Part shown: positions 43,672 to 52,800 of the stretch, piece by piece
Numbering within the stretch: position 1 is the stretch's first letter
Layout of the letters: every line of letters starts with the position of its first letter
Assembly: GCF_000092925.1 (NCBI RefSeq)
Contig: NC_014217.1
Coordinates: 1,054,001 to 1,118,000, forward strand
Source of the DNA: Ancylobacter novellus DSM 506
GTDB lineage: Bacteria; Pseudomonadota; Alphaproteobacteria; Rhizobiales; Xanthobacteraceae
Length of the DNA: 64,000 nucleotides
Reading direction: 5' to 3'
Translations under genes and position numbers: made by a program
The notes under the pieces: generated by a model
What the model saw: the letters and a program-made list of their open reading frames with translations, nothing else
What the model was told of the DNA's origin: nothing
The model's database searches: none

Positions 43672-45291
43672 ATGGACCAGATCAGCAAGCCCGCCTCCAA
43701 TTCGGCGGCGTCTCCCATCGCGCTTGAGGTCGCCCGCCGGCGCACCTTCGCGATCATCTCGCACCCGGACGCGGGCAAGACCACGCTGACCGAGAAGCTG
43801 CTGCTGTTCGGCGGCGCGATCCAGCTCGCCGGTCAGGTGCGCGCCAAGAAGGACCGCCGCTCGACCCGCTCCGACTGGATGGCGATCGAGCGCGAGCGCG
43901 GCATCTCGGTCGCCACCTCGGTGATGACCTTCGAGTTCGGTGGCCATGTGTTCAACCTGCTCGACACGCCGGGCCATGAGGACTTCTCGGAAGACACCTA
44001 CCGCACGCTCACCGCCGTCGACGCGGCGGTGATGGTGATCGACGCCGCCAAGGGCATCGAGGCGCGCACCCGCAAGCTGCTGGAAGTGTGCCGCCTGCGC
44101 GACATCCCGATCATCACCTTCATCAACAAGATGGACCGCGAGAGCCGCGACCCGTTCGAACTGCTCGACGAGATCGAGAAGACGCTGGCGCTCGACACCA
44201 CGCCGATGACCTGGCCGGTCGGGCGTGGGCGCGATTTCGTCGGCACCATGGACGTCGCGACCGGAGGCATGCGCCTGCTCGACGGCGACGAGGGCAAGAC
44301 CGGCCCGCTGCGGCAGATGAGCATGGCCGAGATCGCCGCACTCAACATCACGCTGGACGAGGGCGCGCTTGAGGAGGAGCTGACCCTCGTGCGCGAGGGC
44401 TGCAACCCGTTCGATCTCGATTCCTTCCTCGAAGGCCATCTGACGCCGGTGTTCTTCGGCTCGGCGCTGCGCAATTTCGGCGTCGGCGACCTGCTGGAGG
44501 GCCTCGGCCGCTACGCCCCGCCGCCGCGCGCCCAGCAGGCGGACGCGCGCCGGGTGGAGGCCGAGGAGCCGCGCATGACGGCCTTCGTCTTCAAGATCCA
44601 GGCGAACATGGACCCGAACCACCGGGACCGCATCGCTTTCGCGCGGCTGTGCTCTGGCAAGCTCCAGCGCGGCATGAAGGCGAAGCTCGTGCGCACCGGC
44701 AAGCCGATGAGCCTCGCGACGCCGCAATTCTTCTTCGCGCAGGACCGCCAGCTCGCCGAGGAAGCCTATGCCGGCGACGTGGTGGGCATACCCAACCACG
44801 GCAACCTGCGCATCGGCGACACGCTGACCGAGGGCGAGGAGATCAACTTCGTTGGCGTGCCAAGCTTCGCGCCGGAGATTCTGCGTCGGGTGAAGCTGCC
44901 CGACGCGATGAAGGCGAAGAAGCTGAAGCAGGCGTTGCAGGAGATGGCGGAGGAGGGCGTCGTTCAGGTGTTCCGCCCGACCGACGGCTCGCCGGCCCTC
45001 GTCGGCGTGGTGGGTCCGCTCCAGCTCGACGTGCTGAAGAACCGGCTGGAGGCGGAATACGGCCTGGAAGTCGGCTTCGACATGTCGGAGTTCCAGCTTG
45101 CCCGCTGGGTGTCCTCGGAGGACCCGAAGCGCGTCGACGAATTCGCCGCCGGCAACCGGCTCTCCACGGCCGAGGACCTCGACGGCGACCTCGTCTTCCT
45201 CAGCCCCTCGGCCTTCATGATCGGCTACACGGGCGACCGCTGGCCGGGCATCGTCTTCACCGACGTGAAGGACGTTAAGAAGGCCGCCTGA
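43672..45291 (+). CDS. prfC: Peptide chain release factor 3
   Basis: From ATG 43672 the protein has 539 residues, the usual RF3 length. The GTPase G1 motif is SHPDAGKTTLTEKLL; G3 is DTPGHEDF and G4 NKMD. RF3-type features include KKDRRSTRSDWMAIERERGISVATSVM and a C-terminal VGVVGPLQLDVLKNRLEAEYGLEV. RF3 recycles RF1/RF2 from the ribosome. A frame extends upstream to 43585, but the domain begins shortly after M43672. Confidence 0.95.
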   Translation: MDQISKPASNSAASPIALEVARRRTFAIISHPDAGKTTLTEKLLLFGGAIQLAGQVRAKKDRRSTRSDWMAIERERGISVATSVMTFEFGGHVFNLLDTPGHEDFSEDTYRTLTAVDAAVMVIDAAKGIEARTRKLLEVCRLRDIPIITFINKMDRESRDPFELLDEIEKTLALDTTPMTWPVGRGRDFVGTMDVATGGMRLLDGDEGKTGPLRQMSMAEIAALNITLDEGALEEELTLVREGCNPFDLDSFLEGHLTPVFFGSALRNFGVGDLLEGLGRYAPPPRAQQADARRVEAEEPRMTAFVFKIQANMDPNHRDRIAFARLCSGKLQRGMKAKLVRTGKPMSLATPQFFFAQDRQLAEEAYAGDVVGIPNHGNLRIGDTLTEGEEINFVGVPSFAPEILRRVKLPDAMKAKKLKQALQEMAEEGVVQVFRPTDGSPALVGVVGPLQLDVLKNRLEAEYGLEVGFDMSEFQLARWVSSEDPKRVDEFAAGNRLSTAEDLDGDLVFLSPSAFMIGYTGDRWPGIVFTDVKDVKKAA

Positions 45292-45295
45292 CGCC

Positions 45296-46468
45296 TCACA
45301 GCGACAGCAGGCGGGCGGTGGTGGCGATGCGCGGCTCGGCGGTGAAGACGCGGTTGCGGCCGGCATTCTTGGCGGCGTAAAGCGCCGCGTCGGCCTCGTT
45401 CAGCACCTGCTCGAAGGTGCGGCCATGGGTGACGCCGAAGGCGATGCCGGCGCTGGCCGAGCAGGCGAGGTCGGCAATGTCGAGTTCGGCGGTCAGGGTG
45501 CAGAAGCTGCGCCGCACCTGCTCGGCGATGCGCAGCGAGCCTTCGGCCGTCGCTGCCGGCAGGACCAGCGCGAATTCCTCGCCGCCGAGCCGGGCGGCAT
45601 GGGCGGCGGCGGGGCGCTGTTCCTCCAGCGCGCGGGCGAACACCGCGATCACCCGGTCGCCCACCGCATGGCCGTGCCGGTCGTTGATGCTCTTGAAGTG
45701 GTCGATGTCGAACACCAGCACCGCCGTGCGCTCGGCGATGGGGCGCTCGCCGACCGCATCGAACAAGGCGCGCCGGTTGAGCAGGCCGGTGAGCGGATCG
45801 GTCATGGCGTCGAGCCGGTGCTTGCTGGCGATGCGCGCCTGGTTCAGCGCCAGCGTCACCGCGCCGATGCCGGGCACGCAGGCGATCATGACGAGCAGCG
45901 ATAGGTCCTCCGCCCAGCCATGCGGTGCCGTTTCGATTACGGGGTTGCCATGCCGCAGCAGCATGAAGGCGCACAGCACAAAGCTGGCGGCGATCGCCGT
46001 GTAGAGCCCGCACAAGCCGGCGATGGCGAATGGCGCGTGCCGCCGTGTACCCCAGTATTGAGCGGCGGTGGCAAGCATCAGCGCGGCCATGGCGAGGTTG
46101 ATCGGCACGAAACCGAGCCCGGTATAGCCGAGCGCGAGGGCCGGTAGCGCGACGGCGCAGCTGCCCGCGCCGAGCGCGATGACGAGGTTGCGCGGCGATC
46201 GGTCGGTGCGGAAGCGGTAGCCGGCGCCGACCAGCATCGACAATCCCCACAGCACGACGGCGAAGGCGGAGACGCCGATGATGGGGATCGGACTGACGAC
46301 ATAGAAGCCGTAGACGAGCAGGCCGATGCCGGCGAGCCCGCCGCCGAGCGAGCAGGTGAGGAGATAGCTGTCCTTCGGCGCCATCAGCCAGCCCATGAAG
46401 ATCATGATGGACAGGCAGGCTGCCGAGATGCCGACGGCCGTCAGAAGCGTGACGTAATCAAGCAGCAT
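45296..46468 (-). CDS. Membrane-bound diguanylate cyclase
   Basis: The 390-residue protein has six or seven membrane helices in its first ~215 residues, in place of a known sensor domain. A GGDEF domain follows with DPLTGLLNRRALFD and VLVFDIDHFKSINDRHGHAVGDRVI, and the active-site motif is RLGGEEFAL (GGEEF, active form). It should make cyclic di-GMP. No EAL domain is present. It converges with prfC. Confidence 0.92.
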   Translation of the reverse strand: MLLDYVTLLTAVGISAACLSIMIFMGWLMAPKDSYLLTCSLGGGLAGIGLLVYGFYVVSPIPIIGVSAFAVVLWGLSMLVGAGYRFRTDRSPRNLVIALGAGSCAVALPALALGYTGLGFVPINLAMAALMLATAAQYWGTRRHAPFAIAGLCGLYTAIAASFVLCAFMLLRHGNPVIETAPHGWAEDLSLLVMIACVPGIGAVTLALNQARIASKHRLDAMTDPLTGLLNRRALFDAVGERPIAERTAVLVFDIDHFKSINDRHGHAVGDRVIAVFARALEEQRPAAAHAARLGGEEFALVLPAATAEGSLRIAEQVRRSFCTLTAELDIADLACSASAGIAFGVTHGRTFEQVLNEADAALYAAKNAGRNRVFTAEPRIATTARLLSL

Positions 46469-46559
46469 GAAGCGTTCTCCTGCCCCATGTTGCCAACCCG
46501 CGCGCGGATTCGCAAACCGCTTTGCAGCCGAAGGTTGCGATTGTTTCTAATGGTCGCGG

Positions 46560-47228
46560 CTAGCGGGTGACGATGATCCGTGTATTGCCGGCGCCATATT
46601 CCTTTACCAGCGCGAACAGGGTCGCCGCATTGCTCGGGTGCAGGCGCACGCAGCCATGCGAGGCCGGCCGGCCGAGGCGCTTGAGATCGGTGGTGCCGTG
46701 GATGGCGTAGCCGCCGTTGAAGAAGATCGAGTAAGGCATTGGCGCGTTGTCGTATTTGCGCGAGAAATAGCGCCTGTACATGCGCTGCGGCCGGTAGCTG
46801 CCGACCGGCGTGCGGTAGCCGCGGCGGGCGGTCGAGATCGGCCAGCTGTAGCGCGGCACGCCGTCGACCGTGACCTCCATGCGCTGCCTCGACAGGTTGA
46901 TCTGCGCCACGATGCTGCGCGGGATGACGACGGGCTCCGGCAACGGCACGACGATGGGCGCGATGCCGGCCGGCATGAGCGCGCTTTGCGTGGCCGCGTC
47001 CTGCGGCTTGGCATCCGGCGCCTTCATGTCCGGCATTTCGAGGCCGGCAGAGGTTCCCTGCGAAGCCGGCTGCGTCGCCGCGGCGGGCGTCCCGACGCCC
47101 GGCGCGACCAAGTTCTGCGGCGTGGCCGTCGGCGCGCCCGCCCCGGTCTCGACCACGGTCTCGGCGCGGGCCGGCGCCGCAAGGCCGAGCGACATCGCCA
47201 GCGCGAGCGCAAGAAGGGCCTGCCTCAT
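46560..47228 (-). CDS. L,D-transpeptidase (YkuD family), exported
   Basis: From ATG 47228 (GGGGAGAG upstream) the protein has 222 residues with a signal peptide (cleaved near ARAET). A disordered A/P/T-rich segment covers about residues 25-95. The YkuD catalytic region includes VAQINLSRQRMEV, HGTTDLKRLGRPASHGCVRLHPSNAATLF with the active cysteine in SHGCVR. It forms L,D cross-links in peptidoglycan or attaches proteins to it. A longer frame at the N-terminus is not favoured because it would move the signal peptide inward. Confidence 0.9.
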   Translation of the reverse strand: MRQALLALALAMSLGLAAPARAETVVETGAGAPTATPQNLVAPGVGTPAAATQPASQGTSAGLEMPDMKAPDAKPQDAATQSALMPAGIAPIVVPLPEPVVIPRSIVAQINLSRQRMEVTVDGVPRYSWPISTARRGYRTPVGSYRPQRMYRRYFSRKYDNAPMPYSIFFNGGYAIHGTTDLKRLGRPASHGCVRLHPSNAATLFALVKEYGAGNTRIIVTR

Positions 47229-47438
47229 CCGGGCTCTCCCCAACCCATCCCCATTGTGGCGACATTCTGGCACGCTCCGCGTGCGGGCGGGAGCGCCGAT
47301 GCGTCCTATGGTTTACACATCCGCATGATCGGGCTCGCTTATTGCCGCCGAGACGCCTCGGCGGATCGCCGCAGACGGATGGCGCGCAGGCTGGAAACGC
47401 TCTAGCGTCGCCCCGGATTCCATCCGGGAGCGCGTTCC

Positions 47439-48008
47439 ATGATCCTGATGCTGGCCGGCCTCGTGCTGTTCATCGCCGTGCATGTCTTCACGACCCTGCG
47501 CGGGGCGCGCGATGCCACCATCGCGCAGCTTGGGCTTCTTCCCTATCGCGCCGTTTATTCCCTGCTCTCCGTCGCCGGTGTGCTGATGATCGCCTATGGC
47601 TATGCCGACTGGCGCGCTGCCGGCCCGGCCCAGCTCTGGGAGCCGCCGGTCGCCATGCGCCACGTCGCGGCGACGCTGATGCTCATCGCCTGCATCGCGC
47701 TGGGCGCCTATTTCGCGCCGAGCCATATCCGCGCCTGGCTCAAGCATCCGATGCTGGTGGCGGTGAAGATCTGGGCTCTGGCGCATCTCCTCGCCAATGG
47801 CGACGCGGCCACCATGACGCTCGCCGCCGCCATCCTCGCGTGGGCGGTCTATGACCGCATCGCGGTGAAGCGGCGCGGCACGCCGCTGCCCGTGGCGCCC
47901 GCCGGCTGGGGCGGCGACATCGTTGCGGTCGTCGCCGGGCTCGTGCTTTATGCCGTCCTCGCCTTCTGGTTCCACCCCTATGTCGTCGGGGTGCCGGTGA
48001 TGGGCTGA
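47439..48008 (+). CDS. NnrU family membrane protein
   Basis: The 189-residue protein has about five or six hydrophobic segments and the NnrU pattern: LFIAVHVFTTLRGARDATIAQLGLLPYRAVYSLLSVAGVLMIAYGY, IRAWLKHPMLVAVKIWALAHLLANGD. NnrU occurs with nitrogen-oxide metabolism and has carotenoid-isomerase relatives, but its role in most genomes is unknown. No denitrification gene is nearby. Confidence 0.88.
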   Translation: MILMLAGLVLFIAVHVFTTLRGARDATIAQLGLLPYRAVYSLLSVAGVLMIAYGYADWRAAGPAQLWEPPVAMRHVAATLMLIACIALGAYFAPSHIRAWLKHPMLVAVKIWALAHLLANGDAATMTLAAAILAWAVYDRIAVKRRGTPLPVAPAGWGGDIVAVVAGLVLYAVLAFWFHPYVVGVPVMG

Positions 48009-48044
48009 CCAAGCCCCTAAAAGAACACGAGGAAACCGTCCGAC

Positions 48045-48866
48045 ATGTCCGTCCAGTCCACTGTGCGCCGCCTCACCGCACCGGATATCCGCGCGAAGAA
48101 GGGCGGCGAGCCGATCGTCTCGCTCACCTCCTACCACGCCCATACCGCCCGCCTCATCGACCCACATGTCGACTTCATGCTGGTGGGCGATTCGCTGGGC
48201 ATGGTGATGCACGGCATGGAGACCACCGTGCCGGTGACGGTGGAGATGATGATCCTGCAGGGCCAGGCGGTGATGCGCGGCTCCTCGCATGCGCTGGTGG
48301 TGGTCGACCTGCCCTTCGGCTCCTATGAGGGCTCGCCGCAACAGGCCTTCGCCACTGCCTCGAAGGTGCTGAAGGAGACCGGCGCCGGAGCGATCAAGCT
48401 GGAAGGTGGGCGCCGCATGGCCGAGACGGTGCGCTTCCTCGCCGACCGCGGCGTGCCGGTGATGGGCCATGTCGGCCTGACCCCGCAGGCGATCAACACG
48501 CTCGGCTCCTTCCGTGCGCTCGGCCGCGACGAGGCGAGCGCCGAGCTCATCCGTGATGATGCCCGCTCCATCGCCGATGCCGGCGCCTTCGCCATCGTGA
48601 TCGAGGCGGTGGCCGAGCCGCTGGCTCGGCAGATCACCGCCGAGGTGGCGCCGCCCACCATTGGCATCGGCGGCTCGTCCGCCTGCGACGGGCAGATCCT
48701 GGTGCTGGAGGACATGCTCGGCCTGTCCGACCGGGTGCCGCGCTTCGTCAAGAAGTTCGCCGATATCGGCCCGTCCATCGGCGCGGCGGTGGAGGCCTAT
48801 GCCTCCGAGGTGCGCGCGCGCTCCTTCCCCGGCCCCGAGCACGTCTACGCGCCGAAGAAGGGGTGA
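48045..48866 (+). CDS. panB: 3-methyl-2-oxobutanoate hydroxymethyltransferase
   Basis: The 273-residue protein matches Pan[60 protein letters not shown] and MGHVGLTPQ. It transfers a hydroxymethyl group from methylene-THF to ketoisovalerate, the first step of pantothenate synthesis. panC is not adjacent here. Confidence 0.96.
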   Translation: MSVQSTVRRLTAPDIRAKKGGEPIVSLTSYHAHTARLIDPHVDFMLVGDSLGMVMHGMETTVPVTVEMMILQGQAVMRGSSHALVVVDLPFGSYEGSPQQAFATASKVLKETGAGAIKLEGGRRMAETVRFLADRGVPVMGHVGLTPQAINTLGSFRALGRDEASAELIRDDARSIADAGAFAIVIEAVAEPLARQITAEVAPPTIGIGGSSACDGQILVLEDMLGLSDRVPRFVKKFADIGPSIGAAVEAYASEVRARSFPGPEHVYAPKKG

Positions 48867-48883
48867 GCCTTCTGGCCTGCGTG

Positions 48884-48999
48884 CTTCGAGGCTCGGGCTT
48901 CGCCCGAGCACTTCAGCATGAGGTCGGTTGCTCCCACACCAAGCAGCCTCATCCTGAGGTGCGAGCCGAAGGCGAGCCTCGAAGGATGCTCGTTCTGGC
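48884..48999. repeat. Two half-copies of the family B repeat in inverted order
   Basis: The segment at about 48884-48922 (CTTCGAGGCTCG ... CTTCAGCATGAGG) resembles the right half of the 104-bp element at 32877-32980. CCTCATCCTGAGGTGC at 48947-48962 with GCGAGCCTCGAAGGATG repeats its left half exactly at the terminus. They lie between panB and the YfgM-like gene. Confidence 0.55.
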
Positions 49000-49121
49000 G
49001 AGGCGGTGGAGAACCTTCCCGCGATTTGCCTTGTTGAAGCCGCATCGCTAGTTTACGCGGCCTTTCAGATACCGCCCGGCGCCCGCGTGCCGGTGCCTTG
49101 CGACGAGTTCCACGGACCGAC

Positions 49122-49829
49122 ATGGCTGACATCTTCCACGAGATCGACGAGGACCTGCGTCGCGAACGGTTCAACCGCCTTTGGACCCGCTACGGCGCCT
49201 ATGTGATCGGCCTTGCCGTGCTGATCGTCCTCGCCGTTGCCGGCTGGCGCGGCTACGAGTGGTGGAAGCTCCAGCGCGACCAGGCCGCCGGCGCCAAGTT
49301 CGAGGCGGCCCTGCAGCTCGCCGCCGACGGCAAGGCCGCCGAGGCGGAGGCCGCGTTCCAGGCGCTGGAGAAGGACGGCACGAGCGGCTATCGCGTGCTG
49401 TCGCGCTTCCGCGCCGCCACCGAGCTCGCCAAGACCGACGCGGCCAAGGCCGTCGCCGAATACGACTCGCTGGCCAAGGATCCCTCGATCAGCCCGCTGA
49501 TGCAGAACGTCGCGCAGGTGCGCGCCGCGCTGTTGCTGGTCGACACCGCCCCGCTCGCCGATGTCGAGGGCCGCATGAAGCCGCTCGACACGCCGGAAGG
49601 GGCGTTCCGCCACTCCGCGCGCGAGATCATCGGCCTCGCCCAGTACAAGGCCGGCGACTTCAAGGCGGCGACCGACACGTTCAGCGCCATCCTCAACGAC
49701 GGGCAGACTCCGCCCGGCCTGCGCCGCCGCGCCGAGCTTATGCGCACGCTCGCTGCCGCTTCCATGCCGGTTCCCGCCCCAGCCGCTCCCGCGACGCCGC
49801 CGGCCGCCGCGGCGCCCGCCGTGCAGTGA
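49122..49829 (+). CDS. YfgM-like tetratricopeptide membrane protein
   Basis: From ATG 49122 the protein has 235 residues. A cytoplasmic N-terminus (MADIFHEIDEDLRRERFNRLWTRYG) precedes one membrane helix (about 23-43). A helical TPR-like domain follows and an A/P-rich tail of about 25 residues ends it. The N-terminal pattern is that of the DUF2133/TPR_21 group, which includes the SecYEG-associated YfgM. It lies upstream of a lipoprotein gene and der, an arrangement reminiscent of yfgM-bamB-der. Confidence 0.82.
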   Translation: MADIFHEIDEDLRRERFNRLWTRYGAYVIGLAVLIVLAVAGWRGYEWWKLQRDQAAGAKFEAALQLAADGKAAEAEAAFQALEKDGTSGYRVLSRFRAATELAKTDAAKAVAEYDSLAKDPSISPLMQNVAQVRAALLLVDTAPLADVEGRMKPLDTPEGAFRHSAREIIGLAQYKAGDFKAATDTFSAILNDGQTPPGLRRRAELMRTLAAASMPVPAPAAPATPPAAAAPAVQ

Positions 49830-49839
49830 GGTGAGCCTG

Positions 49840-50127
49840 ATGCGCCCTGCGAAATCGCGGCTGCGCCGCACGCTGCTTCTGCTTCCCGTGCTCGGGCTGA
49901 CACTCGCTGCCGCCGGATGCGAGACGCTTGAATCGCTGAACCCGTTCAACGAGCGCGAGAAGCCGTTGCCGGGCGCGCGTACGCCGGTATTCCCCGAGGG
50001 CGTGCCGGGCGTAGACTACAATCAGGCGCCGCCGCAGCCGGCGAACTCGACCTACGGCATGCCGTCGTCCGAGCCGACTCCGTCCACTCCCGCCCCCGCG
50101 GGTGCGGCTGCCACCCCGGCCCAGTGA
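49840..50127 (+). CDS. Small proline-rich lipoprotein upstream of der
   Basis: From ATG 49840 (GAGGTGAG upstream) the protein has 95 residues. Lipobox LAAAGC is followed by [35 protein letters not shown] and a disordered P/S/T/A-rich tail. It occupies the place where bamB lies in many bacteria but has no propeller. The role is unknown. It overlaps nothing and ends 26 bp before der. Confidence 0.78.
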   Translation: MRPAKSRLRRTLLLLPVLGLTLAAAGCETLESLNPFNEREKPLPGARTPVFPEGVPGVDYNQAPPQPANSTYGMPSSEPTPSTPAPAGAAATPAQ

Positions 50128-50153
50128 CGCTCGGCGCGGAGGCGCCACGCCCC

Positions 50154-51503
50154 ATGACGATGACCGTCGCAATCGTCGGCCGGCCCAATGTCGGCAAGTC
50201 GACGCTGTTCAACCGCCTCGTCGGCAAGCGCCTCGCGCTGGTCGACGACCGGCCGGGCGTCACGCGCGACCGCCGCGAGGGCGACGGCCGGCTCGGCCAT
50301 CTCTCCTTCCGCGTCATCGACACGGCGGGCCTCGAGGAGGCCAAGGCCGAGTCGCTCGAAGGACGCATGCGCGCACAGACCGAGGCGGCGATCGACGACG
50401 CTGACGTGCTGCTGTTCCTGATCGACGCCAAGGCCGGCGTCACGCCTTCCGACCGCGCCTTCGCCGATCTCGCCCGCCGCTCCGGTAAGCACACCATCCT
50501 TATCGCCAACAAGGCCGAGGCGCGGGGATCGGAAGGCGGCACGCTCGACGCCTATGCGCTCGGCCTCGGCGATCCGGTGGAGCTTTCCGCCGAGCATGGC
50601 GACGGCATGGCCGATCTCGTGCGCGCGCTCGCCGAATGCCTGCCGGACGACGCTGACGAGGAAGAGGACGAGACCACCTCCGAAGGCGGCCGACGCATCC
50701 GCGTCGCCGTGCTCGGCCGCCCGAATGCCGGCAAGTCGACCCTGATCAATGCCTTGCTGGGCGAGGACCGGTTGCTGACCGGGCCTGAGGCCGGCATCAC
50801 GCGAGACTCCATCGCCGTCGATATCGAGCGGCATGGCGTGGCGCTGCGCGTCTTCGACACCGCCGGAATGCGCAAGCGCGCCCGCATCGACGACAAGCTG
50901 GAAAAGCTCTCAGTCGCCGACGGCCTGCGCGCCGCACGTTTCGCCGAGGTGGTGGTGGTGCTGATGGATGCCACCCATCCGTTCGAGGAGCAGGACCTGC
51001 GCATTGCCGACCTCGCCGAGCGCGAGGGCAGGGCGGTGGTGCTGGCGCTCTCCAAGGCCGACCTCGTCAAGGACCAACCCGGCATTGTCAAGCGCATGCG
51101 CGAGGAAGCCGACCACTGGCTGCCGCAGCTCAGGGGCGCGCCGGTGGTTCTCGTCTCCGGCCTGACCGGGGAGGGGCTCGATCGTCTCGTGCGGGCGGTC
51201 AGCGAGGCGCATCAGGTGTGGAACCGCCGCGTCGCCACCAACCCGCTGAACCGCTGGCTCAACGACACGACGAGCGAGCATCCGCCGCCGGCCGTGTCCG
51301 GCCGGCGCATCAAGCTGCGCTACATCACCCAGCCCAAGGCGCGCCCGCCGAGCTTCGTGCTGTTCTGCTCGCGCGCCGACGCGCTGCCGGAGAGCTATGT
51401 GCGCTATCTGGTGAACAATCTGCGCGCCAGCTTCGACCTGCCCGGTGTGCCGATAAGGCTCACGCTGCGCGAGAAGGACAATCCCTACGCCGAGAAGGAT
51501 TAG
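50154..51503 (+). CDS. der: Ribosome biogenesis GTPase Der
   Basis: From ATG 50154 the protein has 449 residues. Two tandem GTPase domains have G1 motifs [14 protein letters not shown] and [14 protein letters not shown], and the C-terminal KH-like domain ([21 protein letters not shown]) is present. Der is needed for 50S subunit maturation. The frame opens 10 codons upstream over the lipoprotein stop, but the internal ATG leads directly into the first strand. Confidence 0.96.
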   Translation: MTMTVAIVGRPNVGKSTLFNRLVGKRLALVDDRPGVTRDRREGDGRLGHLSFRVIDTAGLEEAKAESLEGRMRAQTEAAIDDADVLLFLIDAKAGVTPSDRAFADLARRSGKHTILIANKAEARGSEGGTLDAYALGLGDPVELSAEHGDGMADLVRALAECLPDDADEEEDETTSEGGRRIRVAVLGRPNAGKSTLINALLGEDRLLTGPEAGITRDSIAVDIERHGVALRVFDTAGMRKRARIDDKLEKLSVADGLRAARFAEVVVVLMDATHPFEEQDLRIADLAEREGRAVVLALSKADLVKDQPGIVKRMREEADHWLPQLRGAPVVLVSGLTGEGLDRLVRAVSEAHQVWNRRVATNPLNRWLNDTTSEHPPPAVSGRRIKLRYITQPKARPPSFVLFCSRADALPESYVRYLVNNLRASFDLPGVPIRLTLREKDNPYAEKD

Positions 51504-51531
51504 GGCGGCGTCGGGATCGGAAGGGCGGAAT

Positions 51532-51566
51532 CAAAAAAAGGGGACGGCATGGGCCGTCCCCTTTTT
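51532..51566. terminator. Bidirectional terminator between der and the SDR gene
   Basis: GGGGACGGC (51540-51548) pairs with GCCGTCCCC (51553-51561) across ATGG. A 7-A run precedes and TTTTT follows, so it can end transcription from both convergent genes. Confidence 0.85.
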
Positions 51567-51594
51567 CATGCGGTGAGTTTCAAGCGTGAGGCTG

Positions 51595-52359
51595 TCACAC
51601 CGGAACCGGGAATTCCTTCAGCCCGCGGCTGGGGAAGTCGTAGAGCTTGCCGGTCTCCTCGAAGCTCGGCAGGCAGAGCGACAGGATCGCCGCGGCTACT
51701 TCCTCCGGGGCGGGGAGCGTCTCCGGATCCTCGCTCGGGAACGCCTTGGCGCGCATGCGGGTGCGGATCGGGCCGGGATTGATCAGGTTCACCTTGAGGC
51801 TGGAGATGTTCATCACCTCGGTGGCCCAGGTGCGGGCGAGCACTTCCACCGCCGCCTTGCTGACGGAATAGGCCCCCCAGAAGGCCCGCGCCTTGTGCGC
51901 TGCGCCGGAAGAAACAAGCACCGCGCGGCCGGCGGTGGAGAGCCGCAGCAGCGGGTCGAGCGAGCGGATCAGCCGCCAGTTGGCGGTGAGGTTCACCGCG
52001 ATGGCGTCGTCCCACTCGTTCGGCTCGACCTGGGCGAGGGGAGTGATCGGCCCGAGCACGCCGGCATTGCCGACGAAGACGTCGAGCTTGCCGAAGCGCT
52101 CGAACAGCGCGCCACCGAGCCGGTCGATGCCGGCGCCGTCCTTCATGTCGAGCGGCACCAGCGTGGCGGTCGAGCCGGCCTTCACGATCGCGTCGTCCAG
52201 CTCCTCCAGCGCGCCGGCGGTGCGGCCGACGGCGACCACATGCGCGCCGGCCTCGGCAAGGGCGAGGGCGGTGGCACGGCCGATGCCACGGGTGGCGCCT
52301 GTCACGAGGGCGATGCGCCCGGCGAGCGGGCGGGTCTCCGCCGCGGAGATGTCCGACAT
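51595..52359 (-). CDS. SDR-family oxidoreductase
   Basis: The 254-residue protein has the Rossmann motif TGATRGIGRA, NAGVLGPI and the catalytic S-YSVSKAA set. It is a classical short-chain dehydrogenase using NAD(P). The substrate is unknown. It is conserved next to purF in some Hyphomicrobiales, which I recall but have not checked. It follows the VOC gene on the same strand. Confidence 0.92.
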   Translation of the reverse strand: MSDISAAETRPLAGRIALVTGATRGIGRATALALAEAGAHVVAVGRTAGALEELDDAIVKAGSTATLVPLDMKDGAGIDRLGGALFERFGKLDVFVGNAGVLGPITPLAQVEPNEWDDAIAVNLTANWRLIRSLDPLLRLSTAGRAVLVSSGAAHKARAFWGAYSVSKAAVEVLARTWATEVMNISSLKVNLINPGPIRTRMRAKAFPSEDPETLPAPEEVAAAILSLCLPSFEETGKLYDFPSRGLKEFPVPV

Positions 52360-52377
52360 GGGTTTCCTCGAAGTTTC

Positions 52378-52794
52378 TTACGACGCGTCGGTCATCACCA
52401 CCGACGGCGCGGAGCGTTTGGCCGGGCCGTGGAAGACCGCCTCGATATTGTTGCCCTCGGGATCGAGCACGAAGGCGGCGTAATAGCCGGGATGGTAGTC
52501 GCGCAGTCCCGGCGCGCCGTTGTCGCGCCCGCCGGCGCGCAGTGCAGCGGCATAGAAGCGCTGTACCGTCTCCTCGTCCGGCGCCTGGAAGGCGATATGG
52601 GCCCGCCCGGTGAGCGGTTCGCCCGGGAAGACGCACAGCTCGTCGGCGAAGAAGAAGCCGTCACAGTCGATGATCGGCACGCCGATCACTTCGAGCACGG
52701 CGCCGTAGAAGCGGCGGCAGGCGTCGAAGTCACGCACCACCAGCTGGATATGGTCGATGAGGCGCCCGCGATGCCATTCGTGGAGCTCGACCAT
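52378..52794 (-). CDS. VOC-family (glyoxalase/dioxygenase-like) protein
   Basis: The 138-residue protein reads GRLIDHIQLVVRDFDACRRFYGAVLEVIGVPI and, in its second half, HIAFQAPDEETVQRFYAAAL, GLRDYHPGYYAAFVLDPEGNNIEAVFHG. Conserved H and E residues fit a metal site of the VOC fold. Specific activity unknown. It lies 6 bp after the purF stop on the same strand and is probably in the purF transcript. Confidence 0.88.
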   Translation of the reverse strand: MVELHEWHRGRLIDHIQLVVRDFDACRRFYGAVLEVIGVPIIDCDGFFFADELCVFPGEPLTGRAHIAFQAPDEETVQRFYAAALRAGGRDNGAPGLRDYHPGYYAAFVLDPEGNNIEAVFHGPAKRSAPSVVMTDAS

Positions 52795-52800
52795 GGCCGG

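Noticed and set aside
43543..45366. 607-codon minus-strand frame opposite prfC
   Set aside because: Antisense to a fully conserved prfC; the composition is that of a shadow frame.
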